Source of the DNA: a virus
Strand: one strand, 5' to 3'
DNA length: 22,343 bases
Virus record (IMG/VR): IMGVR_UViG_3300009008_001135
Span: 1 to 22,343 of that record
How positions within the stretch are numbered: the first letter of the stretch is position 1; every line of letters begins with the position of its first letter. The notes below the pieces were generated by a model. That model saw only the letters and a program-made list of their open reading frames with translations, did no database searches and was not told where the DNA came from. Below, piece after piece: positions 1 through 9,317 of this stretch. The translations under genes and the position numbers were made by a program.

Positions 1-2387
1 TCCTTCATAAGTTTTTTCAGCTTGTCCATAAACTCATCTTTTGTATTTATGCGAATATCCTCACCCTTATCAAGTCCATTATAAAATACATCCATTTGTA
101 TCCCTCCATCCTCACCATCAATCTTTTCAGTTAAATAATCTATGTTCAGCCTATAATTACGGAATACCTGCTTCAATTTTCGCCCATCCTTTTTTCGCGT
201 AGTTAAACCTTCTTCAACCTTTTTCATCTTCCCACTCTTTTCAAGATTCACAATAGCCTTGGCTTCTACTTTATCTATTGATTGTCCCTGCAAAGAAAAA
301 ATCATTCTCTTACTATTCTTATCCAAGGTCTCCAAATGCTTCATGGTATCTCTTAAATCCTGTAAATCATCCAGGGTAAGGTCTTGTATATTCCTTTTAT
401 CCAACCTATCTAAATCCTTCTTTGCTCTCTCGGACAAGAACGCTTCCGGATGTTCATCAAAATAATCTTTCATTGCCGCCAAATCCAAATACTTCTTCTC
501 TGTCATAGCAGTTAAATCCAAAGAATCCTTAATTTTCTCAATAGGGTCTCTGTAACGAGCCAACATCCCTTTGGTTTTAATTCCCTTAATATCGGCTTTC
601 AATTTGTTGACTCTTTTACTCATTTCTTTTCTAGCTCTAGTATTGATTTCTACTTGTCTTTTCCTCGCTTTCTCAGCCTTAATACCACTCTTTTTACCTG
701 CAAAATATCCTCGCCTTGCCCCTACTGCTTTCCCCTCCATTTTAGCTCTCAAAAGCGTTTTCTCTCTGACTTTCTTCATCTCACCAATTCTGACATCTTT
801 CATAATATCCCTAACAGTAACCTTGCCTGACATCTCATCTATGCGTGCATTTACCTTGTTATCTACCCATTGTTTGTATTTTGTCTCAAGTGGTTCGGTA
901 CTTGCAGGTTTTTTTCTATTAGCCCACGTATCTTTCAATGTGGTAAAAATATCATTAGTATCAGGAATAGTTTGCTCACCCCATTCCTCCATAATCTTCT
1001 GATCTAAATCACTAAATTTCTCAAGGAAAGCAGATAAGGTTTTACTAGGATGTGTACGCATTTTTTGTTCAGCAAACTTGATAGCCGAAGATAAATCCAT
1101 ATCCATCAGCCCTGGTATTACCTTCTTGTATCTACCTAAATTCCTGCTATAATCATCTAAAAATTGTCCATGATTCTCCGTATAAGCCTCTCCAGCCACT
1201 TCTGCTTCAATCAATTCCAAATCTTCATCAGGTATTTCTATAAAACCATCCTCGTCCCCATAAATACCTTGCTGTAATTGAGCAAATTTTGCAGGGTCTT
1301 TTATCCCTTCCGGTATTTCTGGATACAAAGCCATCAACCTATTCTCCCCAAAAAAACTAGAGAGTATGGGCGAAGTCCTTGCCCCCACAGCCTCCAATGC
1401 TTGTTCAAACACAGCTGGCACAGTTTTACTGGTTACAGTCTCTGCCTCCACTAAAAACTTGGAAACTGTACCCGATTGAGCTTCTTTCGGTAACCAATTA
1501 AGAATATTCTTAAACCACTCAACCCATGCTCGTTTTGTTTTTATAGTTATTCCTTCTACGAATCCACCTTCAGCTTTTGTTTGTTCAGCTAGTTTTAAGA
1601 ATGCTTCCTTGTGTTTAAATACATTCGCTATAGCCTGGTTACCATCAGAAGTTATAGCACTAACATTACCAGTTCTATAGCCTCTAACTGAAGACAAAAT
1701 TTCACTCGAGAAAATCCACTTCTCATCAAACTTAATTTTATCTAAACCTTTTATTGCAGCAGATGTTGTAAAATGAATACCTGCTGCTAATACACCAGTT
1801 AAAATAGCATTAACAGCAGACTCGCCTATGCTAGCCCCTTCTCCGTAAGCACTTAAACCACCTTCCGCACCCCAATATAAACTTGTTTTAGCTAAACCTT
1901 TAGCAGTTGTCCCTGATATAAGCTTAGGCAAAAAAGTTTGTCCTTGACTTCCAAGATAATCAGAGAAACTAGCTTTTACACCTGTTGTTAATGCCTTTGT
2001 GCCAGAATACCCTACAGCAGCTTTAAGTCCAACCAATCCAAGTTCTCCAACAGCAGCAACAGTCAAAACATCAGCTATATCTTCTGCTGCCTGTCTAAAT
2101 GTAGTCGGAGGAGTTATTCTACCAATATTTTCACCACTAGGTAGTGTCAAAGTCTTTTCTTCTCCTGTGATAGCATAATAAGCAATACCATAAGTCAACA
2201 TTGTACCTAGTCTAATTGCAGGTTCGACAACTATATCCTGAACAAAACTCACAACCTTCTGCCCTATTTTTGTTCCAAATTGAGCTGATATTGTAATCGC
2301 ATCTGTATCTTCTCCAAATGTAGTCTTGCCAAAAATAACACCCTTCCTTTTATCCTCCTCTAATGTAGTAGTTGGAAATAGACTCAT
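1..2387 (-). CDS. Large internal virion / polyvalent-type ejection protein (3' end outside window)
   Basis: An open frame runs from ATG at 2387 to the left edge with no stop, about 795 residues, so the C-terminus is missing. Residues about 60-230 are rich in Gly, Ala and hydrophobics with helix-like stretches. Residues about 480-600 are very basic (GKAVGARRGYFAGKKSGIKA and following). The last 180 residues are charged and helical and contain a segment of the form DLTLDDLQDLRDTMKHLETL. To me this resembles helical regions of the very large polyvalent proteins that some podoviruses eject with their DNA; that is family recognition from memory, not a search. It follows the CHAP protein gene with an 18-nt gap. 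TTTAAC lies 12 nt before the ATG. Plus-strand frames inside it (such as 571-1002) are shadows. The frame was checked at several points. Confidence is high that it codes, moderate on role. Confidence 0.85.
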   Translation of the reverse strand, partial: MSLFPTTTLEEDKRKGVIFGKTTFGEDTDAITISAQFGTKIGQKVVSFVQDIVVEPAIRLGTMLTYGIAYYAITGEEKTLTLPSGENIGRITPPTTFRQAAEDIADVLTVAAVGELGLVGLKAAVGYSGTKALTTGVKASFSDYLGSQGQTFLPKLISGTTAKGLAKTSLYWGAEGGLSAYGEGASIGESAVNAILTGVLAAGIHFTTSAAIKGLDKIKFDEKWIFSSEILSSVRGYRTGNVSAITSDGNQAIANVFKHKEAFLKLAEQTKAEGGFVEGITIKTKRAWVEWFKNILNWLPKEAQSGTVSKFLVEAETVTSKTVPAVFEQALEAVGARTSPILSSFFGENRLMALYPEIPEGIKDPAKFAQLQQGIYGDEDGFIEIPDEDLELIEAEVAGEAYTENHGQFLDDYSRNLGRYKKVIPGLMDMDLSSAIKFAEQKMRTHPSKTLSAFLEKFSDLDQKIMEEWGEQTIPDTNDIFTTLKDTWANRKKPASTEPLETKYKQWVDNKVNARIDEMSGKVTVRDIMKDVRIGEMKKVREKTLLRAKMEGKAVGARRGYFAGKKSGIKAEKARKRQVEINTRARKEMSKRVNKLKADIKGIKTKGMLARYRDPIEKIKDSLDLTAMTEKKYLDLAAMKDYFDEHPEAFLSERAKKDLDRLDKRNIQDLTLDDLQDLRDTMKHLETLDKNSKRMIFSLQGQSIDKVEAKAIVNLEKSGKMKKVEEGLTTRKKDGRKLKQVFRNYRLNIDYLTEKIDGEDGGIQMDVFYNGLDKGEDIRINTKDEFMDKLKKLMK

Positions 2388-2399
2388 AATTATTAAAAA

Positions 2400-2405
2400 G
2401 TTAAA
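2400..2405 (-). promoter_or_regulatory. YYTAAC start-associated motif of the ejection protein gene
   Basis: TTTAAC lies 12 nt before the ATG at 2387, between the stop codon of the CHAP protein gene and this start. No GGAGG-like site is present. Confidence 0.5.
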
Positions 2406-5366
2406 TTATTTTAATTTCCACTTTTGTTTATCTTCATCATATTTATAGCCTAGTCCTTCAAGAAAATCCTCGGCTTCCGTAGCAGAAAGCCCATAATCCT
2501 GCTCAAGACGTACAATAACTTCCTCTGGCGTATATTCTCCGCTTTCTAATTTTGGACCTACATCGGAAGCAATCGCCTCTGATTCCAGTAACTGATATTC
2601 TGAAACACTTGAAACTAACTCATTAAATGCTTCTAGTTCTTCTGAAGTATCCAAATATTCTCTCGCCGCGTCTACATCTGACTGAGTAAAAGATCCTTTA
2701 TCTTGATAAGCAGAATCTAAAAGAGTCGTAGCCATACCTAAATTATCACTACTGGAATCATCAGATTTGTAAGGAATAGTTGTCGAATAAGTCTCTACGC
2801 CTGAAGGACTCAATCCTTCAACTTGATAATCGAAAGTTGGCATGATGTAACTTGCCTCAACAGGATGCCAGAATCCTATCACACTAGAATCATCTAATGC
2901 CAAAGTCCTTCCTGTAGTTACTGTATTTGAACGATAATTGGCTTCTTCAAGTATCATCTCGCCACCTGAAGTAAATCCTACAATTATGGCTGTATGTCCC
3001 CAAGTACCTTCTGAAGTTTGAACAACGTCTCCTACTTGTGGCATATCTTCTTCTATCGTAAATCCGTATAAATCTACCCATGATTCCCTGTTTGCAATAC
3101 TATCCAACCCATAAGGCATATTCGAATACTGTTCCCTCACATAAAACACACAATTACCTGCATAATCACCGCTATAAGCTATCTCTACCATGTCTCCAGT
3201 AGCACTCGAAGTCATACCCTCAATCGGCTGTATATTCCCATATTTATCAGTCGCAACAAGATAACCAAGCTGTTCAGATAGCTGTGCATTATAAGTATAA
3301 GTCATAGGCTCATATTCTACTACCAAGGACTGTGCCAAAAACTCTTCCGGCAATCCTAGCGCTGAAGTATAATCCATCATTGAGTCCTTGACACTATCAG
3401 GCAAACTATCCCAATCTTTTCCTGCATAAGTATTTATCAACGTACTTAAATTATTAGCAGCATCATTCTTTTCAGTCTGTGCTATATCAAGAGCAAGAGA
3501 AGTTTCTTGATATGCTCTATTCCACATTTCATTGGATACGTCAAATTCCCACTGTTTTTGATCCTGTTCAATCTGGTATAGGTTATTCGTTAAGGTAGTT
3601 AAGGCTGTTAATTGTGTAGTTTGTACTTCTTGTAAAGACATTATCTCACTTAACGCAATCTCATCCATTTTAGTATTATATGCTTCATACGCTGCACTTT
3701 CTTTTGCTGCTAAACTTATCCCTTGTTCTTCTACAGTATTTAAGTAAGTATACATTAACTGTGTTTTCGCATTCTCTAATTGCAAATCAGCAGCCCAGTA
3801 ATTCGTATCATATAAGGTTAATTGAGCCTGTGCATTATCAATTACAGTTGCCATCAAGCTTAATCCTGCCGAACTATCAGCAGCCCCCATCCAATTTAAT
3901 TTAGCTTTCATATATCCTTCAAGACGTGCGTTCTGTTGTTCCATTTGTCCCTTTGTATAATTATATTCTGCTTCCAGTGCTACCTGCTGTGCTTCATAAG
4001 AAGAAACACCCAAATCCGCTTGTTGTTTTGCCACCTTGACAAGCAGGGATTCCATTGTGGTAGCTGTTACCTTTGCTCCCTCCTCAGTCCAATCTATATC
4101 AGTAATTAAATCCATCTCTTCTATTGCTGTCTGGTTAGTTGATAAAACACCCTGTAATGTTTCTTCTGTCCTTGCAGCAATCGAGCTATAAACATTCTGT
4201 AATGCCGTGAAATAATCATTACTTTGGTCAATAGCTGTCTGGGCTAAGATCAACTGCATCATCTCACCAGAACTCGTAGTCGATAAGTCCTGGTCCTCAC
4301 CTATCAAACCTTCCAACATAGAATTTAAACTACTGAAATCCATTGAAGCATACCCTACAAGCTCTTCTAAAAGAGTACTCGTACCAGAAGCAGTATAAGT
4401 ATAAGTATCTTCTTCGGTAGTTTCGAGGACATCATCAACTACCTGGTCATTTACGCTACCTCCCTGATTCCTCCACTTGCTCAGGGCTTCCTGATACTTG
4501 GCTACCCCTTCGTCTCCATAAACAGCCCTAATTGCGTTCAGATGAGGCTGTTTCTCACCGGCCATCATCAAATCAACATCATCACTGGAAAATCCTAGTT
4601 CTGTCAAAGCTTCTGTATCAGCTACCTCTGTTTCCACAAACCCCTGTAAAATAGCCTTAATCTCATCCTCAGAAGCACCATCCTGATAAGCTTTTTGTAT
4701 TGCAGCTTGTAGCTCCTCGTTAGAAGTATCAATCTGTACTCCTAATTCTTGCTCCAAGCCTGTAAGTTGATTCGTAAAATCTGTCTCAAATTCTCCTAGT
4801 GTTGACAGAAACTCTTGTCGCTGTTCTAGGAACTGTTCATTCAAAGAAGTTAATTGGCTAGAGAGTCCGGTTATTGTGCTATATAACTCAGTTAATTGTG
4901 CCGATATCTCTGTTGTATCGGTAGTAACTGTAGTCGTAGTTACTTCAGGAACTTCTTCGGTAGTAACTTCGGGAACTTCTTCTACAGTTACTTCTCCCGT
5001 ATGAGGTGTGATCTGCTGACCAGTCTCAGTTGGCGTATATGTATGCGTCTCTGGTTCAGGCTCAGGCCCAGCTGCTGCTGCTGCAATAGATTCTGCTGCT
5101 GCCGCTGCCGCTTCCTGAAAACCTGTAAATCTACTCATTAAATCCTGACTTTGCTGCAAGGATTCCGCTCGCTGCCCTTCAGGATCTACTTCAGAGCTGG
5201 TAAATAAAACCCCCGTCTCTGTTAAGGTTGCAGTACCTGTCTGACCAGCTTCAAATCCAGTAAGAGTAATTCCACTTATATCGGATTCTTGCTGTTTACC
5301 ACCTCCGACATCCTGTTCCAATACGATACCGTCCTCGGTAACTCGAAATGTTACTTCTGTAGCCAT
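2406..5366 (-). CDS. Tail-tip/tape-measure-like virion protein with CHAP peptidoglycan hydrolase domain
   Basis: 986 residues. The first 75 are beta-rich; residues about 85-150 are low complexity (an Ala run, then EPEPE and Val-Thr-Glu-Pro repeats). Residues about 150-640 are Gln/Glu/Leu-rich and mostly helical, with coiled-coil potential, as in tape-measure or internal virion proteins. A CHAP domain covers about 730-840: the catalytic Cys is in AGNCVFYVREQY (near residue 738), the His in WGHTAIIVG (near 790), and the acidic partner probably in MILEEAN. CHAP enzymes cut peptidoglycan as amidases or endopeptidases; on a virion protein this suggests local wall digestion during DNA entry. A helical tail of about 140 residues follows. 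The leader is AT-rich with no clear YYTAAC. It could be called a tail lysin or a tape measure; the gene order suits an ejected podovirus protein. Confidence 0.85.
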   Translation of the reverse strand: MATEVTFRVTEDGIVLEQDVGGGKQQESDISGITLTGFEAGQTGTATLTETGVLFTSSEVDPEGQRAESLQQSQDLMSRFTGFQEAAAAAAESIAAAAAGPEPEPETHTYTPTETGQQITPHTGEVTVEEVPEVTTEEVPEVTTTTVTTDTTEISAQLTELYSTITGLSSQLTSLNEQFLEQRQEFLSTLGEFETDFTNQLTGLEQELGVQIDTSNEELQAAIQKAYQDGASEDEIKAILQGFVETEVADTEALTELGFSSDDVDLMMAGEKQPHLNAIRAVYGDEGVAKYQEALSKWRNQGGSVNDQVVDDVLETTEEDTYTYTASGTSTLLEELVGYASMDFSSLNSMLEGLIGEDQDLSTTSSGEMMQLILAQTAIDQSNDYFTALQNVYSSIAARTEETLQGVLSTNQTAIEEMDLITDIDWTEEGAKVTATTMESLLVKVAKQQADLGVSSYEAQQVALEAEYNYTKGQMEQQNARLEGYMKAKLNWMGAADSSAGLSLMATVIDNAQAQLTLYDTNYWAADLQLENAKTQLMYTYLNTVEEQGISLAAKESAAYEAYNTKMDEIALSEIMSLQEVQTTQLTALTTLTNNLYQIEQDQKQWEFDVSNEMWNRAYQETSLALDIAQTEKNDAANNLSTLINTYAGKDWDSLPDSVKDSMMDYTSALGLPEEFLAQSLVVEYEPMTYTYNAQLSEQLGYLVATDKYGNIQPIEGMTSSATGDMVEIAYSGDYAGNCVFYVREQYSNMPYGLDSIANRESWVDLYGFTIEEDMPQVGDVVQTSEGTWGHTAIIVGFTSGGEMILEEANYRSNTVTTGRTLALDDSSVIGFWHPVEASYIMPTFDYQVEGLSPSGVETYSTTIPYKSDDSSSDNLGMATTLLDSAYQDKGSFTQSDVDAAREYLDTSEELEAFNELVSSVSEYQLLESEAIASDVGPKLESGEYTPEEVIVRLEQDYGLSATEAEDFLEGLGYKYDEDKQKWKLK
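4938..4995 (-). repeat. 24-nt tandem repeat inside the CHAP protein gene
   Basis: Two nearly identical 24-nt units (4938-4961 and 4962-4985) are followed by 10 nt of a third. They encode the EEVPEVTT-type repeat of the low-complexity linker between the Ala-rich segment and the coiled coil. The length keeps the reading frame, so copy number can change without breaking the protein. Confidence 0.8.
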
Positions 5367-5383
5367 ATTATTTTAAATTATGA

Positions 5384-6565
5384 TTAAGCGTATCTAATTA
5401 TGTAATTCAAGGTTATATAAGGCGGCATATTCTCATGCGCAGTATCAGAACCAGTTGAACTTGTTGCGGTAGAACCACCAGATTCCATTCCTGCACCAGT
5501 TCCTCCATGTAATGTATCACCAGCATGTACAGAAACAGTATGGGTGTGAGCTGGTAATTCTGCTGTTACAAGAGTATGTGTCTCAGAACCTTCTGTACCA
5601 CCAAGAGTATCAGCATTCGCATGAGTAACAACATTAGCACTTGCACCACCCATATCATCTTGACCAAGAGGAAGTCGTCCTCTTAAATCTGGAAGATTAA
5701 ATGTAGTCGAACCATCTCCAACCCCATAAGTTGTACTAATAACTGCAAACAGTGTTGCGTAAGTTGATCTTGAAACAGCACTACCATCACAAAGCAGATA
5801 ATTAGCAGGAGCTGTATCCGTAGTCCATAATAATAATGATCCAATAGGCACAGGCGGTCCATCATTTAACCAATCATTATCAAGCTTATTACTACCATCT
5901 GCCACAGGTACAACACTTGCCGCAGGAGTAGCATTAAATACATTTGTGTCAGTCAAATCACACGCAATTACTCCAGCAGTAACTGTAATACCATTACCAC
6001 CACTAACACCAGCACCAGTACCGAAAGGCGTACTAGAAGAACCATCGTCAGAATAAATCCAGCCAGAGGTACCACTATCATAAGCGAAATAAGGTTTATT
6101 AGCATCAGCATTTTGAGCGTAAAAGAATATATCGACATCTGTTTCATCACCAACTCTAAAAGCAGTACCTGATGTACCATTTGTACCATCCATAATATTG
6201 TTAATCTGTTCAACTCCCTCATGGTTAGATACGCAGCCGATAGAATCACCAGGACGATGATTGTTACCGGTAGTAGTTCCTGCACCAATACCGAATAACG
6301 GTATAGTTCGCCCATTAGTAGCAATCGTGATTGTAGTTATTCCACTAGCAGTCGAATGTGAACTTGCCATGATACGTTCAGCACGAGAGTTATCCTTGTT
6401 GATAATAAAATCCAAGGTAGTAGATTGCGGTGTTCTTGCCGCTTTGGTTTTTGTGTCAAAGAATCTAACCGTAAAGGTAGAACCATCACCATCACTTGAA
6501 GATAGTGAGGTAACAAGTGTACCTGCTAGGTTAGTTTCCTGACTGACGAGAGTTGCAATAGCCAT
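5384..6565 (-). CDS. Phage tail collar-domain protein (short tail fibre type)
   Basis: 393 residues. Residues about 238-310 are a clear tail-collar domain: PVPIGSLLLWTTDTAP, then YLLCDGSAVSR, then TTFNLPDLRGRLPLGQD. The C-terminal part has the His-rich ELPAHTHTVSVHAG segment and ends in PPYITLNYIIR, the usual close of collar or microcystin-dependent-type proteins. The first 230 residues are Thr/Ser/Gly-rich beta structure, probably the virion attachment and shaft, with a linker VPVADGSNKLDNDWL just before the collar. Such proteins sit at the tail and contact the host surface. The gap to the upstream propeller gene is 2 nt and to the CHAP gene 17 nt, so they are one transcription unit. No YYTAAC; TATAAT is 9 nt before the start. 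Confidence 0.87.
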   Translation of the reverse strand: MAIATLVSQETNLAGTLVTSLSSSDGDGSTFTVRFFDTKTKAARTPQSTTLDFIINKDNSRAERIMASSHSTASGITTITIATNGRTIPLFGIGAGTTTGNNHRPGDSIGCVSNHEGVEQINNIMDGTNGTSGTAFRVGDETDVDIFFYAQNADANKPYFAYDSGTSGWIYSDDGSSSTPFGTGAGVSGGNGITVTAGVIACDLTDTNVFNATPAASVVPVADGSNKLDNDWLNDGPPVPIGSLLLWTTDTAPANYLLCDGSAVSRSTYATLFAVISTTYGVGDGSTTFNLPDLRGRLPLGQDDMGGASANVVTHANADTLGGTEGSETHTLVTAELPAHTHTVSVHAGDTLHGGTGAGMESGGSTATSSTGSDTAHENMPPYITLNYIIRYA

Positions 6566-6567
6566 AT

Positions 6568-8172
6568 TTATGTGATTATAGAATTATTGATTAAATTATC
6601 AGGTATCTCCTGTTCTGACTTGTAATCATACTTAATATTGAAATAATCTATCCTAACAGGTCTGCCTTCACCTTCATACCAAAATTCATACCAGAACTCA
6701 TGTCCCTCATTTACATTAGCTGGTAACTGAATCCTTTGCGCAAATCTGTAATACTGATAATCGTCACCAGTACCATCTGCACCAATGTACTCTGCGCCAA
6801 TATCATCATCTCCAATATATCCACCACTAACAGATGTAACTAACGCAGTATCATCTATTTCAAATGTCTGGCTTTCACCATCCGCATGAGCTGTTAAATA
6901 AAATATCGCTCCTTCCGGCATAGCACCTGCTATTTCAATGTAAGGAGTTTTCTTCTTCAGAAGCTCAGTTCCGAAGTTAAATGTTTTAGTACTATACCTG
7001 CGTTCATACTCTTGATTTGCAAACGAATAATCATCTGTTACAAACCTATAAACCTTGTCTTCTGTCGAACTACCCCAATACAGTTCTTCATCTGTATCTT
7101 CACGATGAATAGCAAAATCAGCAATAGGAAGATTCTTATAAACCCATGAATTATATTTTGTACTGTAAACAAACGTCTGGTTATTGTCAGTAAACGCATC
7201 TCCGATAGGTACAGACAACCAGTAATTCTTGTTAAAAAACGCACCTGCTGCCATTTCTTGATACTCATAATTCATGCTTTGAATAATTGGATCAATCTTC
7301 CATGACACACTATTCACAACAAAATTATCAGTATTAAGTTCCAAATCCTGTCCATAAAATTTCACACCTTCTCTCGACAAGAAAAACGTATCATCATAAA
7401 CCTGCTGACATGCTTTGTGAGCTACTCCGCCTGTACCCAGCATTACATCGTTCTTAACAGGAGTATAGGTATAAGTCGCATCGTCAAAGCTAAACGTAAC
7501 TTCCTGCGCATGATTATCTTCCATCAGAACTAGAAGTGTCTTGTTGGCTGTTTTCTTAATACCCAGAATTCTATTATTGAATCCTATCGTACCACCTCCT
7601 GCAAAATCATCCTCGTCTTCGGAAGCATTATAATAAAGTGTTCTGTCGAGAGCCATAAATAAGAATCCTAACATCTCTTCTACTGCATAAGCTCCTAAAG
7701 GAGAATCTGTTAAATCAGCAGAAGTCAGAGTGCCTGGAGCTGATTGATAAACTCTTTTAGCTCTAAATCCTGTATTGCTAGGAGCTACTATCAGATTAGG
7801 AGTAGAACTAGCACCTTTATATTCAACTGTACCTACATACGAACTAGCACCAGCAAATGTCCCGATAGAACTAGCTGTACCAGCAGAAATATTTATTTGA
7901 TAAATCACATCATTCGATACAGCTACCAAATATCTGTTATCAGAATCATGCGTAAACGAGGCAAGAGCCTGGATTTTAGAGCTAGTACCGAGGTCTACTA
8001 CCTCCTCATACCCAGGACTCGTCACTATTGCCCCTTTTTGCGTGATATCCCAGTTTTTTATGAGTGTAGCCTCTGCTGGCTCGCCTGAGTAGTCAGGAGC
8101 GATGCTACGGGCATTATAATCGTTATTTTGGCCTAACGAGAAATCTCTGATTGTAAAAAATTGTGCTGCCAT
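6568..8172 (-). CDS. Beta-propeller-like tail/neck protein (nozzle or stabilisation type)
   Basis: 534 residues, almost wholly beta structure, with repeated blade-like strands such as KIQALASFTHDSDNRYLVAV, VEEMLGFLFMALDRTLYY and TLLVLMEDNHAQEV, and later YWLSVPIGD and TFVYSTKYNSWVYKNLP. The strand pattern and its place between adaptor and collar genes fit the propeller-type proteins that extend the podovirus neck (P22 gp10-like stabilisers, T7 gp12-like nozzles). The C-terminal 130 residues look like a separate beta-sandwich (FYLTAHADGESQTFEID, then RIQLPANVNEGHEFWYEFWY). Its ATG overlaps the TAA of the adaptor gene by one base (TAATG), so translation is probably coupled. No exact YYTAAC. The family call is from pattern and position; a receptor-binding role is possible. 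Confidence 0.65.
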   Translation of the reverse strand: MAAQFFTIRDFSLGQNNDYNARSIAPDYSGEPAEATLIKNWDITQKGAIVTSPGYEEVVDLGTSSKIQALASFTHDSDNRYLVAVSNDVIYQINISAGTASSIGTFAGASSYVGTVEYKGASSTPNLIVAPSNTGFRAKRVYQSAPGTLTSADLTDSPLGAYAVEEMLGFLFMALDRTLYYNASEDEDDFAGGGTIGFNNRILGIKKTANKTLLVLMEDNHAQEVTFSFDDATYTYTPVKNDVMLGTGGVAHKACQQVYDDTFFLSREGVKFYGQDLELNTDNFVVNSVSWKIDPIIQSMNYEYQEMAAGAFFNKNYWLSVPIGDAFTDNNQTFVYSTKYNSWVYKNLPIADFAIHREDTDEELYWGSSTEDKVYRFVTDDYSFANQEYERRYSTKTFNFGTELLKKKTPYIEIAGAMPEGAIFYLTAHADGESQTFEIDDTALVTSVSGGYIGDDDIGAEYIGADGTGDDYQYYRFAQRIQLPANVNEGHEFWYEFWYEGEGRPVRIDYFNIKYDYKSEQEIPDNLINNSIIT

Positions 8173-9305
8173 TAGCGTGAAAAGTAATTAAGTCGTTCAT
8201 ATCTTGATTTAAGACGTTTAGCTGTATTCCCATAAACACCCTGCCATGAAGCCAGGGCATTTCTGATCTCTGTTTGTTCCACATATTGTGAAGCTTCATA
8301 CTCACCTGCATTCAGCAGAAGCCTACGAAGCGCCAGTAACGCTATTAACTCAATTGATTTATCTGACAATAAACTGTCATCTGAACCTATGCTCATAGTA
8401 GTAGGATCTTGGATATAATGTACTAAGACCTGATCTACAGTTGTATCATTCAAGAAAAACCGAAGTCCTGCATCAACCATCGAATAATCATAAGTACAAA
8501 CATCACCCTCTCTTCTGTAGAATTCGTCAGGATCAGTCTTAAGATACTCGCTTCCTGTATCTAAATCTTCAACCATCAACACACGATTAAGTGTACTTAG
8601 ATCAGAAGGAAAACTTCCTACCATCCAATCAGAATTAGCAGGAATCACCTTCATAGCATCAAGTAAGAAACTCGAACTAGAAGATTCTGTTATTTCGATC
8701 TGTACCCAGTCTACGGCTGTCCAATCTACAGTTCCCGTATATGTAAAATCCTTGAGCGGAAGTCTTCTGCTACCCCAGTTATTATCATTAGCAATAGTTA
8801 CAGCATATTCTCCATAATTGGATGAATCATTGCCTATCCTAATGGTAAAAGCTGAATGAGCAGTATAATCCGTAAAATTAAAATAAAAGAACAGAAATCC
8901 TGCTACCGGAGTACCAGTTCTTCTGCCTGTATAACTTGAATAATCATTCGAGGTTACAGCTCCTGTCCAAGTAGCTGTATTGCTAGAATTAGTCCAACTG
9001 AAACTACCAGAATAAGAACCCTCATTGTAAGTAGTACTGCTTGTAGGAGCAACACCATCATCTGATTCTGTCCAGACAGCTTGAATGGCTCCATCTGTAG
9101 CATATTCAAAAGCATCTACAGTATCTCCATATCTCGTCAAAGTTATAAACTCTTTCTTCCTGAACTCTTCAGGTTTATATTCATCTGTAAACTCTTGCAC
9201 TGCATAATTTATTGCAGCAGTTCGAGCTTCATCTGTATGAAAGGTTTCGGATGTAGTTCCTAGCCTTCTTGACAGGACTACATCATACTCGTCTAAAGTT
9301 GACAT
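8172..9305 (-). CDS. Head-tail adaptor/connector with an inserted carbohydrate-binding-like domain
   Basis: 377 residues. Residues 1-80 (AAINYAVQEFTDEYKPEEFR) and about 245-377 (DDSLLSDKSIELIALLALRR, then GEYEASQYVEQTEIR) fit the helical adaptor proteins that dock under podovirus portals. Between them, about residues 85-225, is a Ser/Thr/aromatic-rich jelly-roll-like segment: FLFFYFNFTDYTAHSAFTIR, then RIGNDSSNYGEYAVTI, then WVQIEITESSSSSFLLDAMK. That strand order, ending in a DAMKVIP strand, is typical of carbohydrate-binding modules. I infer a sugar-binding domain carried on the neck. CTTAAC precedes the ATG by 11 nt and includes the TAA stop of the gene upstream. It is followed by the propeller gene with a one-base overlap. 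Confidence 0.65.
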   Translation of the reverse strand: MSTLDEYDVVLSRRLGTTSETFHTDEARTAAINYAVQEFTDEYKPEEFRKKEFITLTRYGDTVDAFEYATDGAIQAVWTESDDGVAPTSSTTYNEGSYSGSFSWTNSSNTATWTGAVTSNDYSSYTGRRTGTPVAGFLFFYFNFTDYTAHSAFTIRIGNDSSNYGEYAVTIANDNNWGSRRLPLKDFTYTGTVDWTAVDWVQIEITESSSSSFLLDAMKVIPANSDWMVGSFPSDLSTLNRVLMVEDLDTGSEYLKTDPDEFYRREGDVCTYDYSMVDAGLRFFLNDTTVDQVLVHYIQDPTTMSIGSDDSLLSDKSIELIALLALRRLLLNAGEYEASQYVEQTEIRNALASWQGVYGNTAKRLKSRYERLNYFSR

Positions 9306-9317
9306 ATTTTAAAAGGG

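Noticed and set aside
259-1002. Plus-strand open frames 259-465 and 571-1002
   Set aside because: They lie wholly within the minus-strand ejection protein frame, which is open for about 795 codons; their products look like antisense translations.
4938-4995. CRISPR-like short repeats
   Set aside because: The units are contiguous without spacers and encode an in-frame protein repeat.
5683-7268. Minus-strand nested frames such as 5968-6324, 5683-5865 and 7038-7268
   Set aside because: They are out-of-frame shadows inside the collar and propeller genes, hydrophobic by codon shift and without start signals.
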